A stretch of DNA of 47,659 bases from Iphinoe sp. HA4291-MV1 (GCA_019359415.1 JAHHHH010000059.1:1-47659), one strand, 5' to 3'; numbered from the stretch's first letter, positions 7,341 through 16,201 are shown. The notes: a model not told the origin generated them from the letters alone. Made by a program: numbers and translations.

Positions 7341-8753
7341 CTATCGAAACCTCATCAAGCCATCAGGAAACAAAGCAACCTGTGCTTCCAACTTCTGATA
7401 GCTGGGATATTTCTGTGGTTGCTTTATACTGTAAACAACCTGAAAAATATGTGCGATCGCATCCAGAAATTCACTACATTTAACCTTAGGCGTTCCATAA
7501 ACACGACCGAAGGGCTTATAGAATAATCTTATTTGCGAACCAACTTGCATCTCTGTTAGAGGAGGCTGTTCGTATTCTACATCCACCTCATAAAAACCCA
7601 TCCGCAAAAAAGGAGAACGCTTCTTTGCCAAATCGGTTTCAATGTACCATCCCTCTGCATTGTTTGGATGTCGATCCTGGAGCATTTGTTGTTCCATTCG
7701 CGCTAGCAGCGATCGCACTCGCCAAGTTCCTTGTAAAGAACCTTCAAAGGCGACATAGCCACCAAAACCTGCGCTTGGGAACGAGAAGAAAGAAGCCATT
7801 CCCTCTACTTTTGCATCTGCTGTAGTACGAATTGCCCATAGGTGATAAGTACAATCAGGTTGTTGGGCTAAAGCAAGAGCTTGAGCGAAGTCCTCTAGCT
7901 TAATCGTCAGGAGATTAGGAGGAAAAGCATTTTGATAGACTGACATGACAGCAGAAAAATCTGCATCTGCTGTACTAGTCACTTCGCGGATGTCCATTGG
8001 TTTGCAGGGATCGTAGCCAACATAGCAATCAAGGGGCAGGAGGTTAACTTTCTGTTGTCCATTGAGAAAAGCCGCCATCTCCTGGTACTCGGAGCAATTT
8101 TCTGGTGTCTCGATCCGCATAGCCCAGCGTAAATATTCATGGACGATTACTTTGACTATTTGGCTGGGAATTGCTTTAGACCACTCTTTTTGGAATATCT
8201 TGGTAATCAGTATCAAATTGAGGACAGATTCTTGCTCTTCGGATAACGCTGGCTGAACGTAGGGAAAATCTAAACCATAGTAACCCCATTTATTCCAAAT
8301 AAGGCTGCGCTTAACGGGATCGAGGTTATCTTGAACTTTAGTTGGTTTAAACGGATCGTTCATCTCACAGACAATTGCTCCGAGATCACGTCCTAACTTT
8401 TGTTTGGCATCATTAACTAGTAGGTTTTCGGTAGCTGCAAGGATCGCTTTACCCATTCCATTCTGACGAAAGAGGGGCGATACTACCAAAAACTCTATCA
8501 CTCCAGCATTGGCTTCGGCGAAAAAATCGGCGATCGCTCCAGCTATTAATTTTCCAGCTTCGACAGCGATAATGATGTGGTAGTTGTTTTTGCCGTACCA
8601 GCCTTGGGCTTTTAATTCTAAATACTGCTCCATGTTCTCCAAAGATTCCCGCTCATCTGCATCGGGAAACTCAGGTACATACAATTCCTGGTAGAAGTAC
8701 CGTAGTAGTTTCTTATCTTCTCTAGAGTGAGTCAGTTCAACATAATCAATCAT
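7341..8753 (-). CDS. GNAT family N-acetyltransferase, long two-part form
   Basis: A 470-residue protein. The N-terminal 150 residues form a GNAT domain: IIIAVEAGKLIAGAIADFF, then motif A VIEFLVVSPLFRQNGMGKAIL, whose acetyl-CoA pyrophosphate loop RQNGMG is at 96-101. The rest includes a second region (about 230-420) that may be a degenerate GNAT-like fold, without a clear Q/RxxGxG loop. The length is about three times that of a simple GNAT. The substrate is unknown. It converges on the AT-rich gene with a 20-base gap. A 20-bp tandem duplication lies upstream of its start. Confidence 0.75.
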   Translation of the reverse strand: MIDYVELTHSREDKKLLRYFYQELYVPEFPDADERESLENMEQYLELKAQGWYGKNNYHIIIAVEAGKLIAGAIADFFAEANAGVIEFLVVSPLFRQNGMGKAILAATENLLVNDAKQKLGRDLGAIVCEMNDPFKPTKVQDNLDPVKRSLIWNKWGYYGLDFPYVQPALSEEQESVLNLILITKIFQKEWSKAIPSQIVKVIVHEYLRWAMRIETPENCSEYQEMAAFLNGQQKVNLLPLDCYVGYDPCKPMDIREVTSTADADFSAVMSVYQNAFPPNLLTIKLEDFAQALALAQQPDCTYHLWAIRTTADAKVEGMASFFSFPSAGFGGYVAFEGSLQGTWRVRSLLARMEQQMLQDRHPNNAEGWYIETDLAKKRSPFLRMGFYEVDVEYEQPPLTEMQVGSQIRLFYKPFGRVYGTPKVKCSEFLDAIAHIFQVVYSIKQPQKYPSYQKLEAQVALFPDGLMRFR

Positions 8754-8784
8754 TGGAAGATGTTAAGTCAGAGATTTGCTCGTT

Positions 8785-8824
8785 CAAAATTCCTGTACCA
8801 AATACAAAATTCCTGTACCAAATA
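8785..8824. repeat. perfect 20-bp tandem duplication
   Basis: CAAAATTCCTGTACCAAATA occurs twice in immediate succession, 32 bases upstream of the GNAT start. The remaining sequence to 9176 has no gene. A possible -10 box, TATAAT (8991-8996), would read toward the ScyD/ScyE-like gene, but no good -35 is visible. Confidence 0.7.
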
Positions 8825-9176
8825 AAGGTTACTTTAAAACGGTGACATTCCTCTAGATCAACTGCTTCAGCCCCTTTGTCACTCTTTTGGTCTACATCCT
8901 TGAAACCTTATTTAGCGCAGCTTTCTAAAAAATTGGTATTAATTCATTTTAAATATAATTACACATCTATCAAAAGAAAGAAAATATATCTATAATACAG
9001 ACACAAATTATAGTCCTTTAGTTATGTCCCAAGATAGTTGCACCTGTTAAGTAAAAAAGCAAAGTATAACCTACATAATCATCTATTGACAGTACCCGCA
9101 TTCACCAAGCCAATAAACACTTCAACAAGCCAGTGATTGCAATAACAAGTTACACCAAGTTTTGTTAGGAGGATTA

Positions 9177-10388
9177 ATGCTCAAAAAACTCTCCATAGCT
9201 GTGGTGGGAGCAGCATTGATGAGTGTTGGTATCGCACCAGCAGTACAAGCAGCAACATTTAACATTGAGGTTTTGGCTAATGGTCTTGACAGTCCCAGAG
9301 GGCTTACCTTTGGTTCAGATGGTGCCCTCTATGTGACAGAAGCAGGTCGAGGTGGTGGTGGTGCTTGCATTCCCTCCCCCAGTCAGCCAGGTGCTGAGTT
9401 ATGTTACGGTGCAACCAGTGCTTTGACACGCATTAAAGACGGTAAAAGTGAGCGGATTGTTACAGGTTTACCGTCTTTAGCATTACCGGATGGTAGTGAC
9501 GCCTCTGGGGCACATGACATAGCATTTGATTCCACTGGAAAACCATATATTCTGTTTGGTTTAGCTGGTAATCCACGCGATCGCGAGAATTTATTAGGTA
9601 TTCCTGACTTCGGACAGTTGTTCGCTTTTGATAAGTTAAACACAGACGCTGCGCGCAGACCGATTGCCGATTTAGCAGCTTATGAAGGTGCAAATAATCC
9701 GGATGGTGGAGACGTTATTAGCAACCCCTATGCTTTCTTAATTAAGGATAACACCGCTTTTATTGTGGACGCAGGTGCAAACGACCTTTTGCGTGTGGGA
9801 CTGGATGGAAGTGGGCTAGCAGTGCAGTCTGTGTTTAGTACACGCTTAGTGCCTAATCCCTCTGGTGGCGCTGATATTCCCATGCAACCAGTACCCACCT
9901 CTGTCGCCATTGGTCCTGATAATGCCTTTTATGTGGGCCAGCTCACAGGAGTTCCTTTCCCAAAAGACGGGGCACGTATTTATCGAATTGATTCTAATAA
10001 TCAGCCAGAAATTTACGCTGATGGCTTCACAAATATTATTGATTTGGCTTTCGATTCCACAGGTAATTTGTACGTCCTAGAATACGCAGCTAATTCAATA
10101 TTATCTGGCGACACAACTGGTGCTTTAATTCGCATTGCACCTAATGGAACTCGCACAACGATTGCCAGTTCAGAACTCATTTCTCCTACTGCTCTAGCAC
10201 TTGGTTCTGATGGTGCAATTTATATTTCAAATAACGGCTTTAACGCTGGAAAAGGACAAATACTTAGGCTTGTGTCTCAGGATAATTCAATTTCAGTTTC
10301 CGAATCGAATCCGACATCAAGTCTATTAATATTTGCGACTTGTGCCATGCTTTCATTGCTAAGGTACAAGCAGAAATTAACTACTTAA
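9177..10388 (+). CDS. ScyD/ScyE family secreted beta-propeller protein
   Basis: A 403-residue protein. It has a signal peptide (MLKKLSIAVVGAALMSVG ... VQAA), then a repetitive NHL/SMP-30-like propeller. Its blades show GLDSPRGLTFGSDGALYVTE, AHDIAFDSTGKPYILFG, VAIGPDNAFYVGQ and LAFDSTGNLYVLEYA. This is the ScyD/ScyE family, first named from scytonemin clusters, but no other scytonemin gene is here, so the role is open. The C-terminus has a hydrophobic helix (SSLLIFATCAMLSLL) followed by RYKQK, preceded by ESNP. It resembles a degenerate PEP-CTERM sorting tail. AGGAGGA (9167-9173) just before ATG 9177 fixes the start; the frame stays open to a TTG at 9162. Confidence 0.82.
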   Translation: MLKKLSIAVVGAALMSVGIAPAVQAATFNIEVLANGLDSPRGLTFGSDGALYVTEAGRGGGGACIPSPSQPGAELCYGATSALTRIKDGKSERIVTGLPSLALPDGSDASGAHDIAFDSTGKPYILFGLAGNPRDRENLLGIPDFGQLFAFDKLNTDAARRPIADLAAYEGANNPDGGDVISNPYAFLIKDNTAFIVDAGANDLLRVGLDGSGLAVQSVFSTRLVPNPSGGADIPMQPVPTSVAIGPDNAFYVGQLTGVPFPKDGARIYRIDSNNQPEIYADGFTNIIDLAFDSTGNLYVLEYAANSILSGDTTGALIRIAPNGTRTTIASSELISPTALALGSDGAIYISNNGFNAGKGQILRLVSQDNSISVSESNPTSSLLIFATCAMLSLLRYKQKLTT

Positions 10389-10397
10389 CTCAAGTTG

Positions 10398-10509
10398 CTA
10401 TACTTCGCACGGTCAGAAACTGAGCTTTTTTGATTCAGCCAAAAGCGATACTAACTCAAGGTACTAACCTTGGGTTTAAAAGCGCAATCTGTGCCCGTGC
10501 GAAGTATAG
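10398..10509. mobile_element. 112-bp MITE-like element with 15-bp inverted ends
   Basis: CTATACTTCGCACGG (10398-10412) and CCGTGCGAAGTATAG (10495-10509) are perfect inverted repeats. TA dinucleotides at the outer edges would allow a TA target duplication, as in IS630/mariner-type elements, but this is not provable here. The interior is too short to code. It begins ten bases after the ScyD/ScyE-like stop and could also act as a terminator. Bases 10510-10848 hold no other gene that I trust. Confidence 0.6.
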
Positions 10510-10848
10510 TTATCAAAAAACGCCTCAAACTCTGTACTCAACTCAAAATTTTTGTACTTTTTAGTACGAGAAAAGACCAGATATGTATTATTAAAGTACA
10601 TTTTGTGGCATTAACTAGCAACTTACGTTACTTAACACTACCCCTGTTAAGATGAGCATCTGTACTCACAACAATATTACTTTTCGTTCATGTATTGCTT
10701 TAAATTCTTAATCCTTAACCACTATCAAGTTATAACTCGATATATTAAGTTTTTAATAACACTTGTGTCAGCCTCTACATTCAGACCGGAAGCCCTACCA
10801 CAATTGTGTATCCTGAAAACAGCTAGGCTAATGTTTAATGGAGGTCTG

Positions 10849-11067
10849 ATGACTCCTAAGATTATGCGTCAGCTTTGGTCTGTAGTGGAAACTACACAAG
10901 CTAAAACGCTATTGCAGCTCGATGATGCTAGCTTGGTACAGTGGTTGGTAAAACAACTTAAAACCCAAGCCTTGCTAGATTGCCATGAAACCGATTTTCT
11001 CTGTGACTACATCCAATCCCGGCTGGCGCTGATCCGCGATCTTGCCCAAGAACGTCAGTATTCCTAA
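10849..11067 (+). CDS. small conserved cyanobacterial protein
   Basis: A 72-residue, mostly helical, soluble protein starting MTPKIMRQLWSVVETTQA and ending LALIRDLAQERQYS. I recognise it only as a type of small conserved hypothetical protein found in cyanobacteria. GGAGG at 10840-10844, four bases before ATG 10849, decides the start. The longer upstream frame to 10690 is unlikely to be translated. There are no membrane segments or metal motifs; two Cys residues flank HETDF. It is followed closely by heptamer repeats and the end of ribD on the other strand. No function is proposed. Confidence 0.65.
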   Translation: MTPKIMRQLWSVVETTQAKTLLQLDDASLVQWLVKQLKTQALLDCHETDFLCDYIQSRLALIRDLAQERQYS

Positions 11068-11101
11068 AAGTCAAGGGTCACAAGTCAAAAAGTAACAACT
11101 G

Positions 11102-11129
11102 ATGACTCATGACTCATGACTCATGACTC
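11102..11129. repeat. STRR heptamer array (ATGACTC x4) overlapping the ribD stop
   Basis: Four perfect ATGACTC heptamers. Read on the minus strand, they supply the last codons of ribD (Ser-His-Glu-Ser-stop), so the repeat has spread into, or trimmed, the gene end. Confidence 0.85.
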
Positions 11130-12292
11130 GGCAAATAACCTTCTACCAAACAATCGGAACCAACTACCCGTATCTCTACACGCTCCAAAGATAGCGCCTC
11201 AGTCATGGTGGTAAAACCTAAATCACCTACAGGTGTAGGAGCATGAACACCACCAACGATTTTAGGAGCAATAAAAGCAAAAACTTTTTGTACCGCTCGC
11301 CCTGCGATCGCACTAGCAGCTAAGAGACCACCGCACTCCCACAACACGTTGCAAAATCCCCGCTCATATAAGTACGCCATCACTTGATCTGGTATGAGTG
11401 GTGTTAACTCCACCACTTCCACCCCCAGCTTGCGCAACAGTTCCTGAAAATCGGCGTTAGCTCCTTTTTCTGTGAAAACCAAAGTGGGAGCCTCTGCGAT
11501 TTGCCATAGATGAGCTTTTTGAGGTAAATCGAGACTGCGGCTCATAACCACTCGTAGGGGATTATTTGCCCCTTCGCGATGGCTGGTCAAATGGGGATTA
11601 TCCTGTCTGACTGTATTTCCACCAACAATAACCGCATCACAAGCGGCTCGCAGTTGATGAACTTCGCTGCGGGCATCCTTATTTGTGATCCAAGCACTAT
11701 GACCTGTCGTCGTCGCAATTTTACCGTCCAAAGTCATAGCATATTTCAAAATGCCAAAAGGTCGATGATGGAGAATACGATGGATGAAACCTTCATTTAG
11801 CTTTTGACAGGCTTGTTCTTCCACGCCCACTAACACTTCTATCCCTGCAGCGTGTAGACGGGCGATACCACCACCAGCAACAAGTGGATTCGGGTCAACC
11901 ATCCCAACCACCACTTTTGCGACCCCAGCTGCTATCAACGCTTCTGAACAAGGGGGAGTGCGTCCGTAGTGATTGCAAGGCTCAAGGCTAACGTAAATGG
12001 TTGCTCCACGAGCATTTTCACCTGCTGCCTTCAGGGCAAAAACTTCTGCATGCGGCTCACCAACATGCGGATGAAACCCTTCTCCAATTATCTCGCCATC
12101 TTTGACAATCACTGCCCCCACCATCGGGTTTGGGGAGGTGCTTCCCAAAGCGTGACGGGCCAATTCTATACACCGCTGCATCATAGCACGGTCCAAGTCA
12201 GTTCCTACTGTTTCCTTTAGATTTGAATTATCCTGAAATCTTGACCCTACGACCAAAGTATCTGGTTGAGTGACCACTGGCAAATTATCCAT
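11114..12292 (-). CDS. ribD: riboflavin biosynthesis bifunctional deaminase/reductase RibD
   Basis: A 392-residue bifunctional enzyme: deamination of 2,5-diamino-6-ribosylamino-pyrimidinone phosphate, then reduction of the ribosyl side chain. The N-terminal deaminase has the zinc motif HAEVFALKAAG (His81, Glu83) and PCNHYGRTPPC (Cys106, Cys115). The reductase half shows KYAMTLDGKIAT, SAWITNKDAR and DAVIVGGNTVRQDNPHLT. The frame stays open upstream to 12331, but the internal Met of MDNLPV (12292) is the more natural start. About 37 residues precede the conserved deaminase, longer than in E. coli. The C-terminus is made by STRR DNA. It is transcribed alone. Confidence 0.92.
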   Translation of the reverse strand: MDNLPVVTQPDTLVVGSRFQDNSNLKETVGTDLDRAMMQRCIELARHALGSTSPNPMVGAVIVKDGEIIGEGFHPHVGEPHAEVFALKAAGENARGATIYVSLEPCNHYGRTPPCSEALIAAGVAKVVVGMVDPNPLVAGGGIARLHAAGIEVLVGVEEQACQKLNEGFIHRILHHRPFGILKYAMTLDGKIATTTGHSAWITNKDARSEVHQLRAACDAVIVGGNTVRQDNPHLTSHREGANNPLRVVMSRSLDLPQKAHLWQIAEAPTLVFTEKGANADFQELLRKLGVEVVELTPLIPDQVMAYLYERGFCNVLWECGGLLAASAIAGRAVQKVFAFIAPKIVGGVHAPTPVGDLGFTTMTEALSLERVEIRVVGSDCLVEGYLPSHES

Positions 12293-12814
12293 AATTCTTA
12301 GCAACAAAGTAATGATTCTGTAGCTGCACAAAAGTGTTTCACCAAAACAGCGCTGGGTGTTCCATGAGTGCTAATTAGTCTCAAAGAAATTTGGAAAAAG
12401 CTACTTAGGATTCATTGTATGAAACTCAGTACTTTCATAGAATTCAAAACTCAGCACTGATGAATTAACTCTAGCTTGAATTCTTATAGCTATAAGGATG
12501 CCTAGATTCCAGAAAAATTTAGGAGTGAGGGTCAACTGATGAGACACCTCACTCCTTTGGGGTTTAGACCCAGATTATCCACACTCCGCACTCGGTTCTT
12601 AGTTAGAACATTTTGAACAAAAAAGAACGAAGGCGTCAGTCGTCAAGAGCCAGAATGGTGAGTGTATAACGCTCGGTTGAGTAGAGGATCCAGTCCCCCA
12701 CTGATTGAATTCTGAATTCTGACTTCTTCTTCAATGAGATCGCAACGCTATCGCTCAGAGCGCTAAGCGCAAAGCGCTCAGCATGAGCGTTCGTGATTTT
12801 AAATTTTGAATGAT
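12293..12814. other. intergenic region between mreD and ribD
   Basis: Contains the likely mreBCD terminator (12521-12556) and a GC-rich inverted repeat, GAGCGCT/AGCGCTC (12758-12764/12773-12779), of dispersed-repeat type. A 71-residue frame at 12636-12851 crosses the end of mreD and looks accidental. Confidence 0.5.
12521..12556 (-). terminator. likely terminator of the mreBCD operon
   Basis: AGGAGTGAGG (12521-12530) and CCTCACTCCT (12547-12556) are perfect 10-bp inverted arms. On the minus strand the hairpin is followed by AAATTTTTCT, giving the expected U-run. It lies downstream of mreD and upstream of ribD. Confidence 0.6.
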
Positions 12815-13432
12815 TCACGACTGTTCCGCTAATTTTAGCTGCTGCCACCACCGATTTAGGGGAAAATAAACTACTGGTGCCCAGAGGCTACTGAGAATAG
12901 CAGAGGCAAGGGCTACTTTCTGAAAATATGCCCAGATATCTGCCGCATTGCGATCGCCCATTAAAATCAACTGCCACGCAAAAATGGTCTCAGAAAAGAC
13001 TGCCATACCAAAGACAATTAAGGCAATAGAAATAAAGTCTTCTTGTATGAAACGCTGCTTTTGCAACAGACCAGTCAGACCTCCTACCACCCCCAAACTC
13101 AAAGCATGAGTCGGGTCAGGTGAGGTCATAGCATCTTGCATTAGACCCAAAACAACACCTGCCACTGCACCACCAAAGGCTGTGCGCTTGACACTCCAAG
13201 CAACTACCCAAATCACAGCCCAGTTTGGTCCAATTCCCAATAATTCCATACCTGGGACTCGAATTAGCAGTATCAGTAAGCATAACATGACTGACCCAAC
13301 CGTTACTGCCCAATCAGCAAGTAGACGTAAGCGCGGGTGCCAACGAGAAAGGGGACTAATTTGAATTTTGGATCTTCGCCTTGGCGATTTTGGCTTTTTC
13401 TGCCTACCGCCCTGTAATTGAGGCATCCTCAT
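12815..13432 (-). CDS. mreD: rod shape-determining protein MreD
   Basis: A 205-residue integral membrane protein with a basic N-terminus (RQKKPKSPRRRSK) and five or six hydrophobic segments. The first is VMLCLLILLIRVPGMELLGIG. MreD links MreC and MreB to the membrane part of the elongation machinery. Length and topology fit cyanobacterial MreD. It starts three bases after the mreC stop, so the two are co-transcribed and probably coupled. Identification rests on operon position as well as sequence, because MreD is weakly conserved. Confidence 0.88.
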   Translation of the reverse strand: MRMPQLQGGRQKKPKSPRRRSKIQISPLSRWHPRLRLLADWAVTVGSVMLCLLILLIRVPGMELLGIGPNWAVIWVVAWSVKRTAFGGAVAGVVLGLMQDAMTSPDPTHALSLGVVGGLTGLLQKQRFIQEDFISIALIVFGMAVFSETIFAWQLILMGDRNAADIWAYFQKVALASAILSSLWAPVVYFPLNRWWQQLKLAEQS

Positions 13433-13435
13433 TGT

Positions 13436-14248
13436 TTAATTAGATTTTTCTAAGTGTTGATTTACAGATCCGATATTTTCTTCTGACTGCGGGTTTTCTG
13501 GTTTGGGATATACCGTCACCCAATCCAAAGAGCGTATCGGCGGGAAAAGTTCCACTTTCGCCACTGATGCTGGAAGTTTCTTCAAATCCAGTGACTTCAC
13601 CCGTCCTACAGCCAATCCCGAAGGAAACTTCTGACTATAGGTAGATGTGGCAACTACGTCTCCAGGTTTTACATTTGGAACTTTTTCATAAAATTCCAAA
13701 ACTGCTTCAGCCGAGGAATCTCCTCGCAAAACACCTTTTGCCCCTGTGCGACTGACTGTGACACCAACTTGACTCTTGAGGTCACTAATTAACAGCACGC
13801 GGCTGGTATTAGGAGTTACACTTTCTACCAAACCCACCAATCCACCATCAGCCTTAACAACATAACCTTCCTGGAGACCTGCAAGACTTCCACGATTGAG
13901 AGTCACTTGTTGCCACCAGTTATCAGCACTACGTGCAATCACACGCGCAGGGATTGGACGCGATGACAAAGGTTCTTTTTCCACATAGCCTAGTAACTCT
14001 TTTAACTTTTTATTTTGGCTTTCGAGTTCTACGAGTCGGGTTTGCAGTTCTAAAAACCGAGCATCCTTGAAACGTTCTTCTTGAGGAGGTGGTGTCTGCA
14101 ACATCTGGATTGGACGAGTTATTCCTTGATATATCTCAAACAGAAGCGCACCTTGAGTTTGTCGAAGTATCCAGGCACTACCAACGACTATCCCTAATAA
14201 CCCTATTTGTAACCCTCTGCGCTCCCACCAGCGACGTGCCGTAAACAT
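13436..14248 (-). CDS. mreC: rod shape-determining protein MreC
   Basis: A 270-residue bitopic protein. It has one N-terminal transmembrane helix (GLQIGLLGIVVGSAWILRQ), a coiled coil at about 65-90 (FLELQTRLVELESQNKKLKELLG), then the periplasmic beta-barrel pair. Typical barrel sequence is IPARVIARSADNWWQQVTLNRG and GLVGLVESVTPNTSRVLLISD. MreC scaffolds wall synthases along the cell. It lies between mreB (80 bases upstream) and mreD (three bases downstream). The C-terminal tail is rich in Glu, Asn and Ser and probably disordered. Confidence 0.93.
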   Translation of the reverse strand: MFTARRWWERRGLQIGLLGIVVGSAWILRQTQGALLFEIYQGITRPIQMLQTPPPQEERFKDARFLELQTRLVELESQNKKLKELLGYVEKEPLSSRPIPARVIARSADNWWQQVTLNRGSLAGLQEGYVVKADGGLVGLVESVTPNTSRVLLISDLKSQVGVTVSRTGAKGVLRGDSSAEAVLEFYEKVPNVKPGDVVATSTYSQKFPSGLAVGRVKSLDLKKLPASVAKVELFPPIRSLDWVTVYPKPENPQSEENIGSVNQHLEKSN

Positions 14249-14328
14249 AAGAAACCTTTTCTAAAAGCTGTAATATAACTTAAGATATTGGATTCCCTAC
14301 CAAACCCAATATCTAAACATTGCTTGTG

Positions 14329-15372
14329 TTACATATTGCGAGAACGTCCGCTGAAAACCCTTTCCAGCTGCTTGAAATTTTCCAACACACGACCTGTTCC
14401 CAGTACAACACAGCATAATGGGTCAGCCGCGACATGTGTTACAATCCCAGTCTCATGGCTGATTAAGGTATCTATCCCTTTGAGCAGCGCACCTCCACCA
14501 GCGAGCATAATTCCTCTGTCAATAATGTCTGCTGCCAATTCTGGAGGTATGCGTTCCAAAGTCCGCTTCACTGCTTCGATAATCACCAACAACGGTTCCG
14601 ACATACTTTCACGTATTTCGGGTCCTTTAACTGTGACAGTTCGCGGTAAACCGGAAAGCAGATGCAAACCTCGGACTTCCATCATGGCATCATCATCATC
14701 ATGAGTGGGATATGCCGAGCCAATGCGAATTTTGATGTCCTCAGCAGTACGTTCCCCTATGACTAGGTTATGAACTTTTTTCATGTACTGCATGATGGCT
14801 TCAGTTAGCTCATCTCCAGCAATGCGTACGGATTCAGAAAGTACTGTCCCTTGGAGGCTCAACACAGCAACTTCTGTTGTGCCACCACCAATATCGATGA
14901 TCATATTGCCTGTTGGTTCAGCCACAGGTAATCCTGCCCCAATTGCTGCAGCCACAGGCTCATCAATTAAGTAAACTTCTCTTGCCCCTGCTTGAGAAGC
15001 AGCATCCATGACAGCTCTTCTTTCTACACCTGTGACCCCACTGGGAATCCCAATGACAATTCTAGGTAAAACTAGGGATTTGCCCTCATTTACTCTCTGG
15101 ATAAAGCTTTTTAGCATCAGCTCGGCTGTATCGAAGTCAGCGATTACACCATCGCGTAAGGGGCGCAGCGCAATCACATTCCCAGGTGTCCGACCGAGCA
15201 TTTTTTTTGCTTCTTCTCCAACTGCTAATGCGACCTTTTCGTTTTGGTCAATCGCCACTACGGAAGGTTCTTGCAGAACAATGCCTTTACCTGATACATA
15301 AACGAGGGTGTTAGCGGTACCGAGGTCGATACCCATATCCCGCGATAAGGAAAATCTACTAAAAAGACCCAC
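14329..15372 (-). CDS. mreB: rod shape-determining protein MreB
   Basis: A 347-residue bacterial actin that organises lateral wall synthesis. Nucleotide-binding motifs are intact: phosphate-1 GIDLGTANTLVY (14-25), phosphate-2 MIIDIGGGTTEVAVLSL, and the adenosine motif GIMLAGGGALLKGI. The N-terminal MGLFSRFSLSRDM is a likely amphipathic membrane-binding helix. It is the first gene of mreBCD and is divergent from ssb across a 331-bp gap. The length is standard. Confidence 0.96.
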   Translation of the reverse strand: MGLFSRFSLSRDMGIDLGTANTLVYVSGKGIVLQEPSVVAIDQNEKVALAVGEEAKKMLGRTPGNVIALRPLRDGVIADFDTAELMLKSFIQRVNEGKSLVLPRIVIGIPSGVTGVERRAVMDAASQAGAREVYLIDEPVAAAIGAGLPVAEPTGNMIIDIGGGTTEVAVLSLQGTVLSESVRIAGDELTEAIMQYMKKVHNLVIGERTAEDIKIRIGSAYPTHDDDDAMMEVRGLHLLSGLPRTVTVKGPEIRESMSEPLLVIIEAVKRTLERIPPELAADIIDRGIMLAGGGALLKGIDTLISHETGIVTHVAADPLCCVVLGTGRVLENFKQLERVFSGRSRNM

Positions 15373-15703
15373 GCGTCTGGTCGCCCCCTAATTTCGATAC
15401 TTTTTGACTACTACTGCAAGTAAGAATTGTGCAGGATTTTATTACGTTTTTTAACCTGAGTCTAGTAAACTGATTATCTTTTCATATATTTTTTATAATC
15501 TTTAACCAGTCTCAAGCTTCTACTGTTTTATATTCTCCGGCTGCGTAAGCGTATCCGTATTGTTTTGGAGTTTTCACAGAGTGAGCCATATCACTTGTCT
15601 AAGTAATTATAATTGTTTTTTCTTTAACGCTCTGCTACTAGTATTCTAGTAATTCGCTATTATAGTATTCACACTGCAAGTACTTTTGTACTGGAAAACA
15701 CAT
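15373..15703. other. divergent promoter region between mreB and ssb
   Basis: Should hold promoters for mreBCD and ssb. AT-rich -10-like stretches occur near 15600-15670, but none has a convincing -35 partner, so no promoter is called. No gene or large repeat is visible. Confidence 0.45.
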
Positions 15704-16066
15704 ATGAGCATAAATATTGTCACCCTCATCGGTCGTGTAGGAACTGACCCAGACATGAAGTATTTCGAGTCTGGAAGCGTTAAGTGTAAATTGACACTGG
15801 CTGTTAATCGACGCACAAAAGACGGCGACCATACTGATTGGTTTAATCTCGAATTATGGGGAAAAACAGCGCAAGTAGCGGGTGATTACGTACGTAAAGG
15901 AAAACAAATTGCTGTCAAAGGTTCCTTAAAATTTGACACTTGGAGCGATCGCGCCACAGGAGCCAATCGCTCCACACCCGTCATCCATGTGGATCAGCTG
16001 CAACTGTTAGGTTCTAAACGAGATGCTGAAGAAGCTGACGTAGATATAAACCCTGAGAATTTCTAA
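15704..16066 (+). CDS. ssb: single-stranded DNA-binding protein, tail-less form
   Basis: A 120-residue OB-fold protein: MSINIVTLIGRVGTDPDMKY, KCKLTLAVNRRTKDGDHTDWFNLELWGK and AGDYVRKGKQIAVKGSLKFDTW. It binds single-stranded DNA in replication and repair. The usual acidic tip DDDIPF is absent; the protein ends DVDINPENF soon after the fold. From memory, Anabaena alr0088 beside mreB is likewise short. ATG 15704 gives the family N-terminus; the frame stays open six codons further. Single gene, divergent from mreB. Confidence 0.92.
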   Translation: MSINIVTLIGRVGTDPDMKYFESGSVKCKLTLAVNRRTKDGDHTDWFNLELWGKTAQVAGDYVRKGKQIAVKGSLKFDTWSDRATGANRSTPVIHVDQLQLLGSKRDAEEADVDINPENF

Positions 16067-16092
16067 GGAGTGTGGTCAATCATTTGTTGCTT

Positions 16093-16201
16093 GGCAATGG
16101 GCAATGGGCAATGGGCAAAACAATTCAAAATTCAAAATTCAGAATCCAATTCCCGCTTTCCAATTTCCGATTCCCAATTCCCAATTCCCAATTCCCAATG
16201 A
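16093..16201. repeat. STRR arrays (GGGCAAT and TTCCCAA heptamers)
   Basis: Three GGCAATG-type units, then AATTCAAA units, then about four TTCCCAA units, running into the end of the SIMPL gene. Typical cyanobacterial tandem heptamers filling a gap between convergent genes. Confidence 0.8.

Noticed and set aside
7317-7526. 69-residue frame overlapping the stop of the AT-rich gene (ATGA)
   Set aside because: Almost all of it is antisense to the conserved C-terminal end of the GNAT gene. The overlap is probably chance.
12636-12851. 71-residue minus-strand frame across the end of mreD
   Set aside because: It is out of frame with mreD and translates GC-rich repeat DNA; mreD has its own proper stop.
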